Assembly: GCA_017454165.1 (NCBI GenBank)
Contig: JAFTDN010000052.1
Span: forward strand, 1 to 44,044
Direction: 5' to 3'
Source of the DNA: Bacteroidales bacterium
GTDB lineage: Bacteria; Bacteroidota; Bacteroidia; Bacteroidales; Tenuifilaceae
Length of the DNA: 44,044 nucleotides
Below, one piece after another: positions 40,801-44,044 of this stretch (its first letter is position 1; each line of letters opens with the position of its first letter). Below the pieces are notes generated by a model that saw nothing but the letters and a program-made list of their open reading frames with translations, ran no database searches and was not told the DNA's origin. A program made the translations under genes and the position numbers.

Positions 40801-41956
40801 CGATATCGGACTCGCCATTGTCGCCGTTCAGGCCGCCCTCGTTGGAGGCAATGCTTATGGCGGTGGAGTACCATTCGTTTTGCGCCGACACATCGGGCGA
40901 GCGCTCATAGTTTATGGACTTGTTCACCTGCGCGGCCAACTCCTGGGCGTTGGTGCACGAGAAGCGGCCCACCGCGATGTCGGGGTAGTAGTCGTCGCCC
41001 ACCACGCAGCCCAGCGAGGGGTCGGCCGGGGCGGAGCCCTCGGTGCCGTTCTTAACGTCCTCCCAGTCGCCCACCAGCTGCACGAACATGATGTCGGGGT
41101 TGGCCGCGAACGCATCGCGCACGGTCTGCCCCACATGGGTGCCCCTGGGCACCACCACCCGCTGCACCCCGAAGCCCTTCTGCCGCTTCCACTCAATGTA
41201 GGGCGCAATGCCAGCGGTGTCGCGGGGGGTGGTAATCACCAGAATGTCGCCATACTCATTGGCCACGGGCAGGGGCTCGCGGGTGGCGGGCAGCGCGGTG
41301 TGGTTCAGAAACATCTGCCTATACAGGCCGTTGCTCTGCGTGAGTCTATGGGCGGCGGCGCGGCGGACTATCGCATTCATCGCCCTGGGGCTGCTGCGCT
41401 CCACCACCTCCACGGTGATGCGGCGGAACACGCGCAGACGCTGCTCCACGGCGTTGTACGCAAATGGGTAGAAGCACACGCGCACACCGCGCACATCGCG
41501 CAGCACGAATGGCGTGTCGAGCACGTGTTCGGCCTCGGGGTAGCGGGGGCAAACAAGCGCCTCTAGAGCAGTAACATACGGTATCGTATCGGGGTTCTGG
41601 CTACGGTATATGGTGCCCCGCGAGGGCAGCATGGGGTGCCGCAGGTCGATGTCGTAGTAATCGGTGCTCACCAGCCGCGTGGTGATGTGGGCGGCATCGG
41701 ATACGGCTACGCTCGTGCTCACGTAGGGCAGCTCGGCCCAGCCCTTGCGCTCGGTGAGCTGCGCCGAGGGCATGTCGATGGTTTGGTAGCGGGCATTGCC
41801 CGCCTGCACATCGCGCAGCCGCCAGCTCTGAAGCTCAAAGCTGATGCGCCCACCCGTGCCTGTGGCCTCGTAGCGCATGGTGTAGCCGCGCTGCCCCCAT
41901 AGCTGCGGGGCTATGAGCAGCAGCGCTACACCCACTATATGTCGAACGGATTGCAT
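37898..41956 (-). CDS. Arg-gingipain-like cysteine peptidase (C25) with T9SS sorting domain
   Basis: 1352 residues from ATG 41956. Signal peptide (VGVALLLIAPQLWG-Q), C25 propeptide (about 25-210; YYDIDLRHPMLPSRGTIYR, FYPFAYNAVEQRLRVF), then the caspase-like catalytic domain (about 220-585) with VGRFSC, INYERS, His435 in NYTGHGYS and Cys468 in ATACLVG. The His-Cys spacing of 33 equals that of RgpB as I recall it. Asp384 in NGDNGESDIAHSNVI matches the RgpB S1-pocket Asp163, predicting cleavage after Arg. Ig-like and three FN3-like domains (about 590-1265) lead to a type A sorting domain (about 1278-1352, LRAYPNPAHGEL). Exported by the T9SS. A longer frame to 42019 runs into a terminator hairpin. 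No TAnnTTTG element is seen upstream, so regulation may differ from its neighbours. Confidence 0.93.
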   Translation of the reverse strand: MQSVRHIVGVALLLIAPQLWGQRGYTMRYEATGTGGRISFELQSWRLRDVQAGNARYQTIDMPSAQLTERKGWAELPYVSTSVAVSDAAHITTRLVSTDYYDIDLRHPMLPSRGTIYRSQNPDTIPYVTALEALVCPRYPEAEHVLDTPFVLRDVRGVRVCFYPFAYNAVEQRLRVFRRITVEVVERSSPRAMNAIVRRAAAHRLTQSNGLYRQMFLNHTALPATREPLPVANEYGDILVITTPRDTAGIAPYIEWKRQKGFGVQRVVVPRGTHVGQTVRDAFAANPDIMFVQLVGDWEDVKNGTEGSAPADPSLGCVVGDDYYPDIAVGRFSCTNAQELAAQVNKSINYERSPDVSAQNEWYSTAISIASNEGGLNGDNGESDIAHSNVIWDHKLRPDGYQRRLRFHQGQDDCLPARLHAAIEEGASIMNYTGHGYSHSFVTTGYTTTNVRKLTNGHKLPFIIATACLVGAYDLGNNFAEAWLRQSNGGAVATFMSSINQPWAPPMRGQDYFNDLLTGGYDYDHNPGSGINTEERRTLLGSIHINGLSLMLRDYGGVGRSTAQTWVVFGDAALQVRTAPPKTLAASSMYALCGIAFSTEFTAEGLPADNIQVCLSQNGRYVSGFTDADGRITLPTDGFEVGKALLVATGFNTTTIYQEIDVLPIDGPYVKCVQMELNHDGLLLSGRPSLLQLKLQNIGLEASAASTVRLSSANPLVMVEGEANIEALAPGANCLLDSFALRTSPALPDGQHLHIDVEVVSAERTWTSTISLEAHKPKLVYQRASWNELLGADNQVVVNVDVLNAGSYEATDVQVELSTHSPLVLGLPPIQRVSSIAPNSTGRVAFVVDIAPECTSDDAIPFEVSIVPGNVPGEEAKGRFVLSNTCKVELTLYGNSEYKDGWHGNMLRITDVNGLDTSITMASGYMQTHVLELPIGAAICVEFVELGRYAAEQSFRVAYAEGAQIAHVSNVRGAAVRFVCSCTCGGGLPPSPPTGLSVSAERDASTDAYTASLKWEPMPDALCYNVYKNGKILAISILDTIYVDGGLLPGGQFAYTVTAVACMGESAPSASVSASTKDCRAPSNLSYRYRYLNSIDRHEVSLTWQTSQMPGIRYAVYRNDTLLASGIGEAQYKDPTAYAGPLRYSVQSLCDDGPNGPMSSALLVHLRPCTPPSNLQAAVERHPHLGRPVVRLVWEAAPGQVFRVLRDDNHVVAQGILEPTFVDTSVNFGQHYRYKVKAICGVVGSSAIDDNSLSLVSNVVGVEVTEPLGLSARSVAGLRAYPNPAHGELRVEADEPLGCVSLYSLVGVRMREQRLGSGQRSVIDVSGLPPGIYLLMAHTIDGRCACIRVAVE

Positions 41957-42009
41957 ATTTTTGTTTATACGCAGATGGTGGGCATTAAGTTGTGGTTCAG
42001 ATGCTAAAG

Positions 42010-42038
42010 AAGGGGCCATCTCGGTCAGATGGCCCCTT
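42010..42038 (-). terminator. Terminator hairpin between pepD and the gingipain-like gene
   Basis: Twelve-bp perfect stem (42010-42021 with 42027-42038), loop CGGTC. Reading leftward it is followed by CTTTAG, a weak T-run. It ends the pepD transcript and separates it from the gingipain operon. Confidence 0.65.
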
Positions 42039-42066
42039 GCGCTACGCGTATGCCCCTTGCGCAGGC

Positions 42067-43524
42067 TTATTTCTTAGGCGTATGCTTGAGCACCTCCACC
42101 AGGAAGTCCCAGAATTGGGCCACGGTCTTGATGTTCACCTTCTCATCGGGCGAGTGGGGCGAGCAGATGGTGGGCCCGAACGAGATCATGTCGAGGTTGG
42201 GGTACACGCCGCCCAGTAGGCCACATTCCAAGCCCGCATGGATGGCCTTAATCTCGGGCTTTTTGCCATACTTATCCTCGTACACCTTAATCATGGTGTT
42301 GAGGATGGGCGACTGCATGTTGGGCTTCCAGCCGGGGTATGCGCCCGAGAACTCCACCTTGGCGCCCGCCAGCTCAAAGATGCAGGCCATCTTATTGGCC
42401 AATGCCTCCTTCGAGGTGTCCACCGAGCTGCGCAGCAGGCAGCAGGCCAACACCTTGTCGCCCTCGGTGCGCACCACGGCCAGGTTGGTAGACGTTTCCA
42501 CCAGGCCGGGCATGGAGTCGCTCATGCGCACCACCCCGTTGGGGCAGCCAAATATGGCGCGGATGATGTTGCCTTGCGAGCGCTCATCGATTACGTACTG
42601 CGGGGCGGCGGCGGGCTCCAGCACCATGCGCAGCGATGGCTCGGTGGCCGAGAACTCGGCCCTGTAGATGCCCTCGAACTTGGCGGCCAGCTGCTCCAGC
42701 TCCTGGGCTTTGGCGCTGGGCACCACCACCTCTATGAACGCCTCGCGAGGGATGGCGTTGCGCAGGCTGCCACCATCAATGTGGCCCATGCGGATGCCAA
42801 GGGGCTGCGCACTATATAAGAACCTGAAAGCCAGCTTGATGGAGTTAGCACGCCCCAGCACGATGTCCATGCCCGAATGGCCGCCGCGCAGGCCGGTAAC
42901 GGCCAGCCGGTAAGCCTTGGCGCCGGCGGGTACGGCCTCGCGCTTGATGTCGAACTCAACGCTAGCATCGAGGCCGCCAGCGCAGCCCACGTAGAGCTCG
43001 CCCTCGGTCTCCGAGTCGAGGTTCATCAGGATGTCGCCCTTTAGCAGGCCGGGCTTAAGCCCGAAGGCACCCGTCATGCCGGTCTCCTCATCGGTGGTGA
43101 ACAGCGCTTCGATTGGGCCGTGAGCTATGTCGGTAGCCTCGAGCACAGCCATGGCCGCCGCGCAGCCTATGCCGTTGTCGGCGCCCAAGGTGGTGCCATT
43201 GGCCGTAACCCACTCGCCATCGATGTACGCCTCTATGGGATCCTTTTCGAAGTCGTGCTGCACATCGCTGTTCTTCTGCGGCACCATGTCGAAGTGGGCT
43301 TGCAGCACAACGCCCTTGCAGCCCTCCATGCCTGGCGTGGCGGGCTTGCGGATGATGACGTTGCCCACCTCATCGACCATCGACTCCAAGCCGAGCTTCT
43401 GTCCAAAGGCGTGGATGAAATCGCCCAGTGCCCGCTCCCTCTTCGAGGGATGCGGAATCTGTGTGATGCTGTGGAAGTGCTTCCAGACCCGCTCGGGGTC
43501 GAGCTTAAAGATTTCCTTATTCAT
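42067..43524 (-). CDS. pepD: Aminoacyl-histidine (cytosol nonspecific) dipeptidase, family M20
   Basis: 485 residues from ATG 43524 (MNKEIFKLDPERVWKHFHSI). Dinuclear zinc metallopeptidase: His and Asp in LQAHFDMVPQ, bridging Asp in TTLGADNGIG, Glu pair in TTDEETGMTG, Asp in MNLDSETEG and the late His in CSPHSPDEK. The dimerisation domain contains GLRGGHSGMDI. It hydrolyses Xaa-His and other dipeptides in the cytosol, so it fits downstream of DPP11-type dipeptide release. The frame is open upstream to 43626 but crosses the promoter element at 43568-43575. Confidence 0.95.
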   Translation of the reverse strand: MNKEIFKLDPERVWKHFHSITQIPHPSKRERALGDFIHAFGQKLGLESMVDEVGNVIIRKPATPGMEGCKGVVLQAHFDMVPQKNSDVQHDFEKDPIEAYIDGEWVTANGTTLGADNGIGCAAAMAVLEATDIAHGPIEALFTTDEETGMTGAFGLKPGLLKGDILMNLDSETEGELYVGCAGGLDASVEFDIKREAVPAGAKAYRLAVTGLRGGHSGMDIVLGRANSIKLAFRFLYSAQPLGIRMGHIDGGSLRNAIPREAFIEVVVPSAKAQELEQLAAKFEGIYRAEFSATEPSLRMVLEPAAAPQYVIDERSQGNIIRAIFGCPNGVVRMSDSMPGLVETSTNLAVVRTEGDKVLACCLLRSSVDTSKEALANKMACIFELAGAKVEFSGAYPGWKPNMQSPILNTMIKVYEDKYGKKPEIKAIHAGLECGLLGGVYPNLDMISFGPTICSPHSPDEKVNIKTVAQFWDFLVEVLKHTPKK

Positions 43525-43567
43525 AACAACATGGTATTTAGATAATTGACAAATCAACACTAGACCA

Positions 43568-43575
43568 TAAAGGTA
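43568..43575 (-). promoter_or_regulatory. -7-like promoter element for pepD
   Basis: Minus strand TACCTTTA, seven of eight to TAnnTTTG, 44 bases before the ATG. Confidence 0.5.
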
Positions 43576-43692
43576 GCAATTTTTCGTATCAAGCGCGAAT
43601 GGCGGGCAAAATTTCGCCCAGCGCACGCGGGCGGATATAAATCAATCGGGCACACTTATAAAGATGCGCCCCATAAAGTGGTGGCGCTACGT

Positions 43693-43700
43693 TATATTTG
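43693..43700 (+). promoter_or_regulatory. -7 promoter element for the exported protein at the right edge
   Basis: TATATTTG, exact TAnnTTTG, 31 bases before ATG 43731. Confidence 0.6.
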
Positions 43701-43730
43701 TAGATAATTAATTTCTCCACACCGGAACCA

Positions 43731-44044
43731 ATGCATATTGCTATGAATAAGCAACTTACATCCACAAAAAGAGCCGTGCTCACTGCGCTGCTCGCGCTGC
43801 TCACCCTAAGCGGCTGGGCCCAGCAGGGCATCAGCTACCAGGCCGCCCTGCGCGGCCCCGACGGCCAGCCCCTGGCCAACCGCGAGGTGCGCCTGCGCCT
43901 GGCGCTGGCCGATGGCGGCACCACCGTCTACCGGGAGGACCGGACCGCCACCACCAGCCCGCTGGGCCTGCTGCAGGTGGCCGTGGGCGAGGGCGCGCCC
44001 GTCCAGGGCGCCTACGCCGATATAGACTGGTCGCGCCCGCTCAC
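43731..44044 (+). CDS. Exported protein with QGISYQA-type N-terminal domain (partial, cut at right edge)
   Basis: Open to the window end. Two in-frame ATGs (43731 and 43743) precede a signal peptide (KRAVLTALLALLTLSGWA-QQ). The start of the mature part, QGISYQAALRGPDGQPL, then REVRLRLALADGGTTVYRED and a stretch ending DIDWSRPL, is a pattern I know from large Bacteroidota surface proteins whose C-termini vary (often with tail-fibre-like or sorting domains). Codon use is extremely GC-rich. The function depends on the missing remainder. Confidence 0.8.
   Translation, partial: MHIAMNKQLTSTKRAVLTALLALLTLSGWAQQGISYQAALRGPDGQPLANREVRLRLALADGGTTVYREDRTATTSPLGLLQVAVGEGAPVQGAYADIDWSRPL

Noticed and set aside
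40775..41566. 263-codon plus-strand open frame antisense to the gingipain-like gene
   Set aside because: Gly/His/Val-rich shadow of the real gene, with no start context or recognisable motif.
41957..42019. Longer N-terminus for the gingipain-like protein from ATG 42019
   Set aside because: That ATG lies in a terminator hairpin stem, and the extension would put 21 polar residues before a normal signal peptide.

Overview
The window reads as a GC-rich chromosomal segment from a proteolytic member of the Bacteroidales (phylum Bacteroidota). Three things support this. Many upstream regions carry the Bacteroidota -7 promoter element TAnnTTTG. Two secreted proteins end in a type A sorting domain of the type IX secretion system (T9SS), and a PorE-like OmpA lipoprotein-type protein is present. 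Typical family members of the phylum occur throughout (DUF4783, DUF6150, DUF3298, LPP20, a viroplasmin-type RNase HI, peptidase S46, gingipain-type C25). The nearest well-known biology is that of Porphyromonas, but the high GC, the futalosine-pathway gene mqnE, hydE and a free-standing purS do not point to P. gingivalis itself. I cannot name the genus.

Layout. 1-430: intergenic mosaic of short GC-rich hairpins with a 210-bp-spaced direct repeat. 438-3088 (-): BspA-like leucine-rich-repeat surface protein with a T9SS sorting domain; its natural ATG is out of frame across a nine-C tract. 3371-4669 (-): folC. 4810-7227 (+): GT2 glycosyltransferase, overlapping ECF sigma factor, rsmG. 7370-8693 (+): rpmH, its terminator, mqnE. 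8827-11205 (+): PorE-like protein and a DUF6150 protein. 11269-14731 (+): maf, dpp11, nth. 14802-15587 (-): DUF3298 lipoprotein. 15689-21176 (+): hydrolase/AraC pair, then a cupin, HxlR regulator, aldo/keto reductase, flavodoxin-like reductase and a frameshifted acetyltransferase, which looks like a redox or detoxification neighbourhood. 21216-22696 (-): glutaminyl cyclase and HAD hydrolase. 22776-24995: pssA (+), hydE (-), purS (+). 24992-27573 (-): DAHP synthase-chorismate mutase fusion, rpsT, tRNA-Glu, and two small membrane proteins. 27715-29326 (+): LolE/FtsX-like permease and LPP20 lipoprotein. 29334-30384 (-): RNase HI and DUF4783. 30552-34724 (+): rlmH and a 1230-residue sensor kinase. 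34760-35053 (-): decayed IS5-type transposase fragment. 35172-41956 (-): operon of an Arg-gingipain-like peptidase, an unrecognised 663-residue exported protein and comF. 42067-43524 (-): M20 dipeptidase. 43731-44044 (+): start of another exported protein, cut by the window edge.

How the genes fit together. A coherent theme is extracellular protein use: an Arg-specific gingipain-like endopeptidase exported by the T9SS (with PorE as a likely cell-envelope component of that machine), an Asp/Glu-specific dipeptidyl peptidase (DPP11), and a cytosolic M20 dipeptidase that would finish the job. Most of the remainder is housekeeping. The points most worth a second look are the C9 tract at the start of the LRR gene, REP-like palindromes inserted in frame inside its sorting domain, the gingipain operon with its unknown partner, the free-standing purS and hydE, and the frameshifted acetyltransferase.
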